10,308 nucleotides of DNA from Cypionkella sp. (GTDB taxonomy: Bacteria > Pseudomonadota > Alphaproteobacteria > Rhodobacterales > Rhodobacteraceae). Below, piece after piece: positions 1 through 6,529 of the stretch. Position 1 is the first letter of the stretch. Every line of letters begins with the position of its first letter. The position numbers and the translations under genes were made by a program. The notes beneath the pieces were generated by a model, which was not told where the DNA came from, made no database searches, and worked only from the letters and a program-made list of their open reading frames with translations. The stretch is from assembly GCA_018063485.1 (NCBI GenBank), contig JAGPBG010000044.1, positions 1 through 10,308 of the forward strand. Reading direction: 5' to 3'.

Positions 1-40
1 CTCCTGCACTTTGGAGGGGTTTGAGGAACCATTCAACACC

Positions 41-2239
41 ATGAAAGCGATTGCGGAATATTTTCGCGATCTGGCGGCGGATGACCGCTATTTCGGGGCC
101 GAACCACCCACCCCCGATGCCGCCATGCTGCACAGGATCGCCGAGCGCGAAATCCAGCGCCGGGTCGAAGCCAAGGTCAACGAAAACGGTGTGATCCTGC
201 GCGCCGAGGATGCCGATGGCCATTTCCCGGCCCCCCAACCGGTGGCCCTGCCCGTAGCCCCCAGCCTTGCGCCGGAAGTTCAAGCGGTTGCTGATGGCTC
301 GCACCCTGCCGTCGAATCGGTTGCCGCCAAACTGTCACGTTTGCGCGCAGCCCAGTCAGCAGCGCCATTCCCTACACCCGCCACCGAGGATTTCCCCGAA
401 TTCGCAGAAGATTCCGATTTCAGCGAAAATCAACTTTCAAGCGACATGCTTGCAGCTCTTGCTGATCTTGAATCCGAAGAGACCTCGATCGCACGGGTTG
501 AGCCCAGCGGATTTGATCCCGAGAGCGAACAGCACGACTCGACCTTTGCTGCCCATGACACGTTTGACGCAGATTCTCTTGGCGGATTGATCGTCACCGA
601 TCCTGTCTGCGAGCCAGAGATGGCCGCCAATACAGCACCAACCCCGCAGCCCGCTGCACCGGGGCCGGTCGATTTTTCATATGACATCTCCGAAGACTTC
701 ACCCCCGAGGACACCATCACCTCGTCACAGGGTCTGGACGATCTGGCTCTGCTCGATGGGCTTGGTGCCCAGTTTGCAGCGCAACATGCACCTCATCCTG
801 CCATGCCCGATCCTGCCATGCCTGACGCTGCTGCCGATCTGACTTCGGACTTGCGCTATAGTGACGATGACTTCGCCCCGCTCGCCCATGGCACTGCCTT
901 TGGTGACGACGCACTGGCCGAAGACATCGCCCTTGCAGCAAGTCAGCCCGAAGGAGTTGACCCCGATACCGCAGCACTGGACAACGCGGCAGATGATGCC
1001 CTGCTCGCTTCACTTGGTGCGATGATTGATCCCGAAGCAGAAAGTGACGACGAATCGGTCGAGAGTGTTCAGCAAATCACCCCTGAAACCACCCCGGCGG
1101 ACAACCTTCGGCCTGCCTCCGAAAGCACGAGCCTTGACGTGCCGGACGACGGCACAGAAACGTCAGAGCCTGTCGCCGAACTCGATGCCGTCAAACCCCA
1201 GCGCGCCCGCGCAAGGGTGATCCGGATTCGTCGCAATGATGCAGCGATTCAGACCCCGGCTGCTGAACCTGACGCTGCCAGTCCGAGCCTGCTGTCGGCC
1301 GATGCGGAAGCGGCTTTGCAGGCCGAACTCGCTGCTCTGGAAGCAGAAACCCATAGCCGCACGCCAGATGATGACCTTGCCGCCGCATTGGCCGCCATCG
1401 CCTCCCCCGACGATGAAAGCACGGCACAAGCGAGCTCGGCCCTTACCGCGCCGCCTGCTGCGATGCCCGAGCCACGCAAACAGCTTTCGTTGGATGACGA
1501 GGATGCCGCAATGTCGCGCCTGATCGCTCAGGCCAATTCGGCCATGGACAGCGCCGACACCAAGCGGCGCCAATCCGCCGTCGCCCATCTCAAGGCCGCC
1601 GTCGCCGCCACCGAGGCCGAGCGCATGATCACCGGCATGGATTTTGCCAAAGATACGGTGGAAAGCGCCTATCGCAGCGATTTTGACCGCGCCGTAAGCC
1701 CCCGTCGCCCCTCGATTGCCAGCGACAACGGCAAGGCAACAGGCGGCGATCGCGGCACCACCAGCCACGAGCGGCTGACGCCTTTGGTGCTGGTTTCCGA
1801 ACTGCGCATCGACCGCGCGCCTGTGGCCCCTGCCATGCCCAAACCCGCAATCGTCCCGGTGCGCCCGCGCCGCGTAACATCCTCGATTGCGCCGGAACAA
1901 ATCGTTGCGCCACAGGACGAGCAAGCCGAAAACATGTTCGCAGACAGCCAGAATTTTGCGGAATTTGCCGAAGCTCTGGGTGCCAGCGAGCTTTCCGAAA
2001 TGCTGGAGGCCGCAGCGGTCTATTGCGCCGAAGTGCTCAAACGCCCGGAATTTTCGCGGCGGCATCTGTTGAACCAGATGCGCGCCTTGCCCGAAGCGGA
2101 AGACATCAGCCGCGAAGATCAGCTGCGCAGCTTTGGCACCTTGCTGCGCCAGGGCCGCATCACCCGGATGGACAGCGGCAGCTATGCACTGACCGAGCGG
2201 TCGCCTTTTCTGGCTGAGGCAAAAAGAATCGCGGGCTGA
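41..2239 (+). CDS. Large acidic low-complexity protein of unknown function (732 aa)
   Basis: I do not know a function for this protein. It resembles a long hypothetical protein I associate with Rhodobacteraceae genomes. The N-terminus (residues 1-50, beginning MKAIAEYFRDLAADDRYF) looks folded and charged. Residues about 55-480 are rich in Asp, Glu, Ala and Pro and look disordered. A basic patch (KPQRARARVIRIRR) sits at about 385-398. A predicted helical segment around 485-535 contains DDEDAAMSRLIAQANS and an Ala-rich stretch. A compact C-terminal region (about 632-732) contains FAEFAEALGASELSEML and RRHLLNQMRAL. Preserved ends joined by an acidic linker suggest a scaffold or regulator, but this is inference. 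I chose ATG 41 over the in-frame TTG 11 because the family, as I recall it, starts MKAI. A GAGGA at 23-27 is the nearest ribosome-binding site, with a long 13-nt spacing. No signal peptide or membrane segment is seen. It ends at an intrinsic terminator. Confidence 0.82.
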   Translation: MKAIAEYFRDLAADDRYFGAEPPTPDAAMLHRIAEREIQRRVEAKVNENGVILRAEDADGHFPAPQPVALPVAPSLAPEVQAVADGSHPAVESVAAKLSRLRAAQSAAPFPTPATEDFPEFAEDSDFSENQLSSDMLAALADLESEETSIARVEPSGFDPESEQHDSTFAAHDTFDADSLGGLIVTDPVCEPEMAANTAPTPQPAAPGPVDFSYDISEDFTPEDTITSSQGLDDLALLDGLGAQFAAQHAPHPAMPDPAMPDAAADLTSDLRYSDDDFAPLAHGTAFGDDALAEDIALAASQPEGVDPDTAALDNAADDALLASLGAMIDPEAESDDESVESVQQITPETTPADNLRPASESTSLDVPDDGTETSEPVAELDAVKPQRARARVIRIRRNDAAIQTPAAEPDAASPSLLSADAEAALQAELAALEAETHSRTPDDDLAAALAAIASPDDESTAQASSALTAPPAAMPEPRKQLSLDDEDAAMSRLIAQANSAMDSADTKRRQSAVAHLKAAVAATEAERMITGMDFAKDTVESAYRSDFDRAVSPRRPSIASDNGKATGGDRGTTSHERLTPLVLVSELRIDRAPVAPAMPKPAIVPVRPRRVTSSIAPEQIVAPQDEQAENMFADSQNFAEFAEALGASELSEMLEAAAVYCAEVLKRPEFSRRHLLNQMRALPEAEDISREDQLRSFGTLLRQGRITRMDSGSYALTERSPFLAEAKRIAG

Positions 2240-2264
2240 GGCTGCCACTCATCCCCCAACGATG

Positions 2265-2296
2265 AGGCGGAAGAGCTAGGACTCTTCCGCCTTTTT
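2265..2296 (+). terminator. Intrinsic terminator of the acidic-protein gene
   Basis: A perfect 11-bp stem (AGGCGGAAGAG at 2265-2275 with CTCTTCCGCCT at 2282-2292) encloses a 6-nt loop and is followed by a T run to 2296. It lies 26 bp after the stop of the plus-strand gene, so it should end that transcript. Read on the minus strand, the same stem is followed by CATCG, not by U residues, so it is not an obvious intrinsic terminator for the opposing operon. The minus-strand DUF2842 stop codon (2276-2278) falls in the loop. Confidence 0.88.
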
Positions 2297-2509
2297 CGTA
2301 TCTGGATCAGGTTGCCCCACCCCCAGAAACACCGCCCGGAATGGCAAGATCCAACCAAAACCCAAGACCACATAGGCAGGCACCTCAGCCCAGATCGGCA
2401 GGCGTTGGATATGGTTCATCAGCGTCACCGCCAAAACCACATAGACCGGCATCCCCACCAGAAGGATCAGCAAAGACAACCGCTTGCGCGCCTTATAGCC
2501 TAGCGCCAT
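2276..2509 (-). CDS. DUF2842 family small membrane protein (77 aa)
   Basis: This short protein has two predicted membrane helices, at about residues 11-31 (LSLLILLVGMPVYVVLAVTL) and 42-61 (EVPAYVVLGFGWILPFRAVF). It has a basic N-terminus (MALGYKARKR) and a polar C-terminal tail (GQPDPDTKKAEES). The pattern YKARKR, helix, WILPF..VF.GVGQ.DP matches the alphaproteobacterial DUF2842 family as I know it; the molecular role is unknown. It starts 9 bp after the purA stop on the same strand. A purine-rich GAGGTGGAGG overlaps the purA stop, so the two genes are very likely co-transcribed and perhaps translationally coupled. The last five codons (KAEES) and stop lie in the hairpin that terminates the convergent gene, so this C-terminus is constrained by DNA structure on the other strand. 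Confidence 0.85.
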   Translation of the reverse strand: MALGYKARKRLSLLILLVGMPVYVVLAVTLMNHIQRLPIWAEVPAYVVLGFGWILPFRAVFLGVGQPDPDTKKAEES

Positions 2510-2518
2510 GCCTCCACC

Positions 2519-3811
2519 TCAATCAGCAAAAGGGTCGGTGACAAGGATCGTGTCATCGCGTTCGGGGCTGGTAGACAGCAGCGCCACCGGGCATTGGATC
2601 AACTCTTCGATGCGGCGCACATATTTGATCGCAGCCCCCGGCAATTCGGCCCATGACCGCGCGCCTGCCGTTGTTTCCGACCAGCCCGGCAGTTCCTCAT
2701 ATATCGGCTTGCACCGCGCCTGCTGATCTGCTGCCGTCGGCAGATAGTCCAGTCGCTCGCCGTCCAGATCATAGCCCACACAGATTCTCAGCACTTCGAA
2801 CCCATCCAGAACGTCGAGTTTGGTCAGTGCAATCCCTGACACGCCTGATGTCGCGCAAGTCTGGCGCACCAGCACCGCATCAAACCACCCGCACCGCCGC
2901 TTGCGCCCGGTCACGGTGCCGAACTCATGCCCGCGCGTCCCCAAACGATCACCATCGGCATCAAACAACTCGGCCGGGAACGGGCCTTCGCCGACCCGCG
3001 TGGTGTAGGCCTTCACGATCCCCAGCACGAAGTCAATCGCCGTCGGCCCAAGGCCCACGCCGGTTGCTGCCTGCCCGGCAATCACATTTGAACTTGTCAC
3101 AAACGGATAGGTGCCGAAATCAATATCCAGCAAAGCCCCCTGCGCACCCTCGAACAAGATCCGTTTTCCAGCCCGGCGCGCCTCGGTCAGCACCTTCCAT
3201 ACCGGCTTGGCATAGGGCAAGACCTGCGGCGCAATCTCGCGCAGCGCCGCCATCAGCGCCTCGCGATCTATCGGTTCGACCCCCAGCCCCCGACGCAACG
3301 CATCATGATGGCCCATCAGGCGATCCACCCGCGCAACCAGTGTTGCCTCATCGGCAAGATCCGCCACCCGAATCGCCCGCCGACCCACCTTGTCCTCGTA
3401 GGCCGGACCAATCCCGCGCCCGGTGGTGCCGATCTTGGCCACGCCAATCTGCCCCTCACGGGCCCGGTCCAACTCGCCATGGATCGGCAAGATCAGCGAT
3501 GCGTTCTCGGCAACCATCAGGTTTTCGGGGCTGACATCCACCCCCTGCCCGCGCAGCTTTTCGATCTCGGTGACCAGATGCCACGGATCAACCACCACGC
3601 CATTGCCAATCACACTCAGCTTGCCGCCGCGCACAATACCGCTGGGCAAAAGGTTCAGCTTGTAAACCTTGCCCTCGATGACCAGAGTATGTCCGGCATT
3701 GTGGCCACCTTGAAAACGGGCAATCACATCGGCTCGCTCTGAAAGCCAGTCGACGATCTTCCCTTTTCCCTCGTCTCCCCACTGGGCTCCGACGACGACA
3801 ACATTGGCCAT
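2519..3811 (-). CDS. purA: Adenylosuccinate synthase
   Basis: PurA joins IMP and aspartate using GTP to make adenylosuccinate, the first committed step from IMP to AMP; it is a cytosolic homodimer. The protein is 430 residues, close to the 432 of the E. coli enzyme. Visible family signatures are the N-terminal [11 protein letters not shown] (residues 8-18, catalytic Asp13), GGHNAGHT (residues 35-42, catalytic His41), [13 protein letters not shown], the substrate-loop segment [27 protein letters not shown] and, near the C-terminus, ELPGW and TSPERDD. The ATG at 3811 gives the conserved MANVVVVG start, with AGGA at 3818-3821 spaced 6 nt upstream. An in-frame ATG at 3844 would add 11 non-conserved residues and is rejected. 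purA is the first gene of a two-gene minus-strand unit with DUF2842. No downstream intrinsic terminator with a U tract is seen, so the transcript may run antisense into the acidic-protein gene. Confidence 0.97.
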   Translation of the reverse strand: MANVVVVGAQWGDEGKGKIVDWLSERADVIARFQGGHNAGHTLVIEGKVYKLNLLPSGIVRGGKLSVIGNGVVVDPWHLVTEIEKLRGQGVDVSPENLMVAENASLILPIHGELDRAREGQIGVAKIGTTGRGIGPAYEDKVGRRAIRVADLADEATLVARVDRLMGHHDALRRGLGVEPIDREALMAALREIAPQVLPYAKPVWKVLTEARRAGKRILFEGAQGALLDIDFGTYPFVTSSNVIAGQAATGVGLGPTAIDFVLGIVKAYTTRVGEGPFPAELFDADGDRLGTRGHEFGTVTGRKRRCGWFDAVLVRQTCATSGVSGIALTKLDVLDGFEVLRICVGYDLDGERLDYLPTAADQQARCKPIYEELPGWSETTAGARSWAELPGAAIKYVRRIEELIQCPVALLSTSPERDDTILVTDPFAD

Positions 3812-3942
3812 GGCATATCCTAGCGTTTGTGGCAAAAACCGCATGACCTATACCCATAGCTTTACGCGGGCGAAACCGCTAAATCATGTAAAACATGGCA
3901 AAGCCCGATCCTGTGACATCGGGCAGCAGAAAAGGGGGAGAT
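3812..3942. promoter_or_regulatory. Divergent intergenic region between purA and the DUF6524-like gene
   Basis: This 131-bp gap must hold the promoters of both divergent units. Two perfect inverted repeats stand out: CATGT-AAA-ACATG (3885-3897) and GCCCGAT-8 nt-ATCGGGC (3903-3924). A possible rightward promoter is TTGTGG (3827-3832), 16 bp, TATACC (3849-3854). The CCTATA that overlaps it reads TATAGG on the minus strand and is a candidate -10 for purA, but no good -35 accompanies it. Promoter calls are weak guesses; the inverted repeats are directly visible. Confidence 0.4.
3903..3924 (+). other. 7-bp stem-loop in the leader of the DUF6524-like gene
   Basis: GCCCGAT (3903-3909) and ATCGGGC (3918-3924) form a perfect 7-bp stem with an 8-nt loop, ending 18 nt before the start codon at 3943. 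On the plus strand it is followed by AGCAGAAAA, not a U tract, so it is not a normal rightward terminator. It could be a leader RNA structure or an operator. Confidence 0.5.
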
Positions 3943-4338
3943 ATGGGGATTTTTCTGCGCTGGTTGGGGGCGTTTTCGCTGCTGTCGATCACTTACAACC
4001 CCACGCAATACAACTTTACGCGCTGGGCCGAGGCCAATTGGTCTGCACAAATGCCGCTGACCTTGCTGTTGGGCCTGCTGTTGGGCGTGGGTTACCTGAT
4101 CTATGTCGGTGCCACCATCCGCTCGATCGGCGCCTTTGGAATCATCTTGATCAGTGCAATCGTGGCGGCGCTGGTCTGGGTGCTGATCGACAAAGGCATC
4201 CTGACCTTGCAAAATCCCTCGCTGAACCTGTGGCTGGGCATCTTCGCGCTGTCGGTGATCCTTGGTATCGGGTTAAGCTGGAGCATCTTGCGCCAACGCC
4301 TGTCGGGTCAGGCAACCGTCGATGAAGTGGAAAGCTGA
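3943..4338 (+). CDS. Four-helix membrane protein, DUF6524-like (131 aa)
   Basis: This is a predicted inner-membrane protein of unknown function. Four hydrophobic helices are visible at about residues 3-17, 37-55, 62-82 and 94-112. Between the first two is the polar stretch TYNPTQYNFTRWAEANW, and the protein ends with a short acidic cytoplasmic tail (TVDEVES). The start MGIFLRWLGAFSLL, the YNPT.YN..RW motif and the closing GLSWSILRQRL resemble the family I know as DUF6524; the family name is from memory. I chose ATG 3943 because a strong purine-rich ribosome-binding site (AAAGGGGGAG, 3931-3940) lies just upstream. An in-frame ATG at 3895 would add 16 polar residues without such a site. The stop codon overlaps the start of the next gene by 1 bp (TGATG), indicating co-translation. 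Confidence 0.78.
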   Translation: MGIFLRWLGAFSLLSITYNPTQYNFTRWAEANWSAQMPLTLLLGLLLGVGYLIYVGATIRSIGAFGIILISAIVAALVWVLIDKGILTLQNPSLNLWLGIFALSVILGIGLSWSILRQRLSGQATVDEVES

Positions 4339-4718
4339 TGTTTCTCTATATCACCCTGGGCACCAATAATCTGCCCCGCGCCATGACCTTTTATCAGGCC
4401 GTAATGCCGACCCTCGGCCTTGCCCTGCGCCATGAAGATGCCGAAGAAATCGGCTACGGCGCACCCGACGGCCGCATCCAGTTCTGGGTTGGCCCTCCCT
4501 ACAACAAAGAACCAGCCACCACGGCCAACGGCTCGATGCCCGCTTTCGAGGCCAAAACCCGCGCCGCTGTCGATGCGTTCCACGCCGCAGGCCTTGCCGC
4601 AGGTGGCACAGATGAGGGTAAACCCGGCCTGCGCCGCTATGGTGAGCATTTCTATGCCTGTTATCTGCGCGATCCTGATGGTCACAAACTCTCAGCCGTC
4701 TGCGAAATCGCGCCCTGA
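4338..4718 (+). CDS. VOC superfamily (glyoxalase/bleomycin-resistance fold) protein
   Basis: This 126-residue protein has the length and layout of a single vicinal-oxygen-chelate module pair. It starts MFLYITLGTNNLPRAMTFYQ, has a central GRIQFWVGPPYNKEPA strand-turn, an AVDAFHAAGLAAGGTDEGKPG helix-loop, and closes with FYACYLRDPDGHKLSAVCE. This arrangement matches small VOC proteins often annotated as glyoxalase-like, whose substrates are unknown. At the N-terminal position where glyoxalase I carries a His/Gln ligand this protein has Thr, and after DPDGHK the usual Glu is replaced by Ser-Ala. Classical glyoxalase I metal binding is therefore doubtful, and I do not call it lactoylglutathione lyase. 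Its ATG overlaps the preceding stop by 1 bp, so it is translationally coupled to the membrane protein. The SDR gene follows after 62 bp and may share the transcript. Confidence 0.88.
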   Translation: MFLYITLGTNNLPRAMTFYQAVMPTLGLALRHEDAEEIGYGAPDGRIQFWVGPPYNKEPATTANGSMPAFEAKTRAAVDAFHAAGLAAGGTDEGKPGLRRYGEHFYACYLRDPDGHKLSAVCEIAP

Positions 4719-4780
4719 CAGGCAGGGTATGACAACCCAAAGCCCAATCGGCACGCCCGGCATGGCAAAAGGAAAAAGAC

Positions 4781-5518
4781 ATGAAACGACTTCAGGGTAA
4801 AACCGCAGTCATTACCGCCGCAGGCCAAGGCATCGGCCGCGCCAGTGCTGAACGCATGGCGCGCGAGGGAGCAAAGGTTTTTGCGACTGACATCAACTCG
4901 AAACTGGTGGCCGAACTCGGACAAATCCCCGGAATTGAGGCGCAGGTTTTGAATGTTCTGGACGCGGCTGCGATTACGGCCTTTGCCAAAGAAATCGGCC
5001 CGGCCGATATCCTCTTCAACTGCGCAGGTGTGGTCCATAATGGAACCATTCTTGAAGCGACCGAAGCGGAATGGGATTTCGCCTTTGATCTTAACGCCAA
5101 GGCACAATTTCGGATGATCCGCGCCTTTTTGCCCGGAATGCTCACCAAGGGCGCAGGCTCGATCATCAACATGTCCTCGGTCGCCGGACCAAAAAAAGGC
5201 CCGATCAACCGCGCGGTTTACTCGGCCTCCAAGGCCGCTGTCGTTGGCCTCACCCGCGCTGTCGCCGCCGATTATGTCACCAAAGGTATTCGCTGTAATG
5301 CGATCTGCCCCGGCACGGTTGATAGCCCCAGCCTGCACGAGCGGCTGAAAGCGACGGGGGATTATGACGGCGCACTGAAAGCCTTTATCGCCCGCCAGGC
5401 CATGGGCCGCTTGGGCCATCCCGACGAGATTGCCGCACTGGTCTGCTATCTGGCGGCTGACGAATCCGGCTTTACCACGGGCACCGAACATGTGATCGAC
5501 GGCGGCTGGACCACTTGA
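4781..5518 (+). CDS. SDR family NAD-dependent oxidoreductase, DHRS6/BDH2-like
   Basis: A 245-residue classical short-chain dehydrogenase. Visible elements are the cofactor glycine motif TAAGQGIG (residues 12-19), Asp37 after the second strand (favours NAD over NADP), NCAG (80-83), catalytic Asn105, Ser133, Tyr147 and Lys151 (YSASK), and the C-terminal IDGGW. The sequence tracks human DHRS6 (cytosolic 3-hydroxybutyrate dehydrogenase type 2) closely over its whole length as I recall it. Arg144, Arg188 and Arg205, which I remember as the DHRS6 carboxylate-binding arginines, occur here at the same numbers. A hydroxy-acid substrate is therefore likely. Bacterial relatives include 2-keto-3-deoxy-L-fuconate dehydrogenase, so the substrate is open. 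A ribosome-binding site (AAGGAAA, about 4769-4775) precedes ATG 4781. No clear terminator follows. Confidence 0.93.
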   Translation: MKRLQGKTAVITAAGQGIGRASAERMAREGAKVFATDINSKLVAELGQIPGIEAQVLNVLDAAAITAFAKEIGPADILFNCAGVVHNGTILEATEAEWDFAFDLNAKAQFRMIRAFLPGMLTKGAGSIINMSSVAGPKKGPINRAVYSASKAAVVGLTRAVAADYVTKGIRCNAICPGTVDSPSLHERLKATGDYDGALKAFIARQAMGRLGHPDEIAALVCYLAADESGFTTGTEHVIDGGWTT

Positions 5519-5586
5519 GGGATTGCATCAAAAGAGACACCTAATACATTCTATCTGTTGAATTTTGCGGATATCTCGCTCTGAAT

Positions 5587-5949
5587 TCAAGAGCAAGGGG
5601 ACGGGATTGCGGCAGGTTTTCCGGAGCAAAGCATCAATTCACCCTTGAACGCCGAACACCTGACCCGCAGCTTGGCCAGGACTTTATCGCCGACATGTGG
5701 ATGATCCATCACCAGGTTGGCGAATTGCACAGGCTCGCCCAAGCCAATCGTGTCGTCGATCCCTAAATCTGCAATCGCACCTGCCCTCGTTCAAAAACCA
5801 TTCGAGTCACTTATCGCAGCCCCCACATCGCCGCGACAAAAGTTCCGTGACACCACATCGCCATGCTTGATCGGCTCACCAATACCAACCCTGTCAACTC
5901 GCCACCCTTGGGGCTTGCGCCCTTGCCAGCATCCGCCTAGATAGGCGCG
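5587..5949 (-). pseudogene. Possible gene remnant with an internal 47-codon repeat, interrupted by one stop
   Basis: The 454 bp between the SDR gene and secG (5519-5972) hold no intact gene that I trust. One minus-strand frame reads protein-like from 5949 down to a stop at 5587-5589, with a single in-frame TGA at 5791-5793. It contains two similar segments, GIGEPIKHGDVVSRNFCRGD and GLGEPVQFANLVMDHPHVGD, exactly 47 codons apart. Positions G-x-G-E-P, a V and the final G-D are identical, and several others are conservative. No start codon with a ribosome-binding site is evident. I do not recognise the family. It could be a decayed fragment of a repeat protein. The plus-strand frame across it (5717-5944) looks like a shadow. 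The rest of this gap is an AT-rich patch (about 5520-5600) with nothing I can name. Confidence 0.3.
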
Positions 5950-5969
5950 TCAGCCAAGAAAGCGCGCCT
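5943..5969 (+). other. Hairpin immediately upstream of the secG start codon
   Basis: AGGCGCG (5943-5949) and CGCGCCT (5963-5969) form a perfect GC-rich 7-bp stem with a 13-nt loop, ending 3 nt before the secG ATG at 5973. The only purine-rich stretch near the start (AAGAAAG) lies in the loop and stem edge. An overlapping palindrome, GCCTA-GA-TAGGC (5935-5946), uses part of the same left arm. The structure may influence secG translation; that is inference. Confidence 0.45.
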
Positions 5970-5972
5970 CGT

Positions 5973-6380
5973 ATGGAAAATATCGTCCTTACCATCCACT
6001 TGATCCTTGCCCTGCTGTTGATCGGCGTGGTGCTGCTGCAACGGTCGGAAGGCGGCGGCTTGGGGATGGGCGGCGGCGGTGGTGCGATTTCGGGCCGCGC
6101 AGCGGCTACGGCACTTGGGAAGCTGACGTGGATTTTCGCCGCCTGCTTCATTGCCACCTCTATCACGCTGACGATCCTTGCGGCCAGCGACTCATCGCGC
6201 GCCTCGGTGATCGACCAGTTCGGCGGCACGGTAAAGGCCCCGGCTCCCGAAGCCCCGGCCATGCCAAAAGGCTCTGAGTTGTTGCCGCCTGCGCCGACAG
6301 ACGCTCCTGCAACGCCCCCGGCAGCCGCCGTGCCCGCAGCACCTGCAGATGGCAGCGCACCGGTAGCCCCCGCCAACTGA
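5973..6380 (+). CDS. secG: Preprotein translocase subunit SecG
   Basis: SecG is the small auxiliary subunit of the SecYEG channel in the inner membrane and aids SecA-driven protein export. The 135-residue protein has the standard plan: helix 1 at about residues 3-22 (ending VLLQRSEGGGLG), a Gly-rich loop (GMGGGGGAISGRAAATALGK, about 31-50), and helix 2 at about 51-70 (LTWIFAACFIATSITLTILA). The LLQRSEGGGLG-type motif is diagnostic. After it comes a long Ala/Pro-rich tail (about residues 80-135), longer than the E. coli protein of about 110 residues. Such tails are common in alphaproteobacterial SecG. No Shine-Dalgarno sequence precedes ATG 5973; instead a hairpin ends 3 nt upstream. pyrG follows after 149 bp on the same strand. 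Confidence 0.94.
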   Translation: MENIVLTIHLILALLLIGVVLLQRSEGGGLGMGGGGGAISGRAAATALGKLTWIFAACFIATSITLTILAASDSSRASVIDQFGGTVKAPAPEAPAMPKGSELLPPAPTDAPATPPAAAVPAAPADGSAPVAPAN

Positions 6381-6529
6381 CCACTAGGCTTTGATCCAAT
6401 CCCGAATTCACCGACAGCATCTAGCGGTCGGGTTGCGGAACCGCATTTTCTTCGCTATTCCTCAACTCCCGTGATGCTGCGATTCCTTTGATGCGAATCA
6501 CCAGTCCTTAACCAAGCACGGGAGTCCCC

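Noticed and set aside
1163..2248. Long minus-strand open frame opposite the acidic-protein gene
   Set aside because: Shadow frame rich in Gly, Arg and Cys with no recognisable domain; the plus-strand frame has conserved-looking ends, a start and a terminator.
2653..3534. Long plus-strand open frame opposite purA (293 codons)
   Set aside because: Pro/Arg/Ser-rich translation typical of the complement of a GC-rich gene; purA on the other strand is certain.
4682..5491. 269-codon minus-strand open frame opposite the SDR gene
   Set aside because: The SDR on the plus strand has all catalytic motifs; the antisense frame has none.
5558..5590. Inverted repeat TTGAATT..AATTCAA in the AT-rich patch after the SDR gene
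   Set aside because: All-A/T-biased 7-bp arms with a 19-nt gap and no T run; could easily arise by chance.
5717..5944. 75-codon plus-strand open frame between the SDR gene and secG
   Set aside because: Ser/Pro/Thr-rich with no ribosome-binding site; the opposite strand reads more like protein and carries the 47-codon repeat.
6424..6449. Terminator-like hairpin GCGGT..ACCGC followed by ATTTT after secG
   Set aside because: Only a 5-bp stem with an 11-nt loop and competing 4-bp pairings; too weak to call a terminator.
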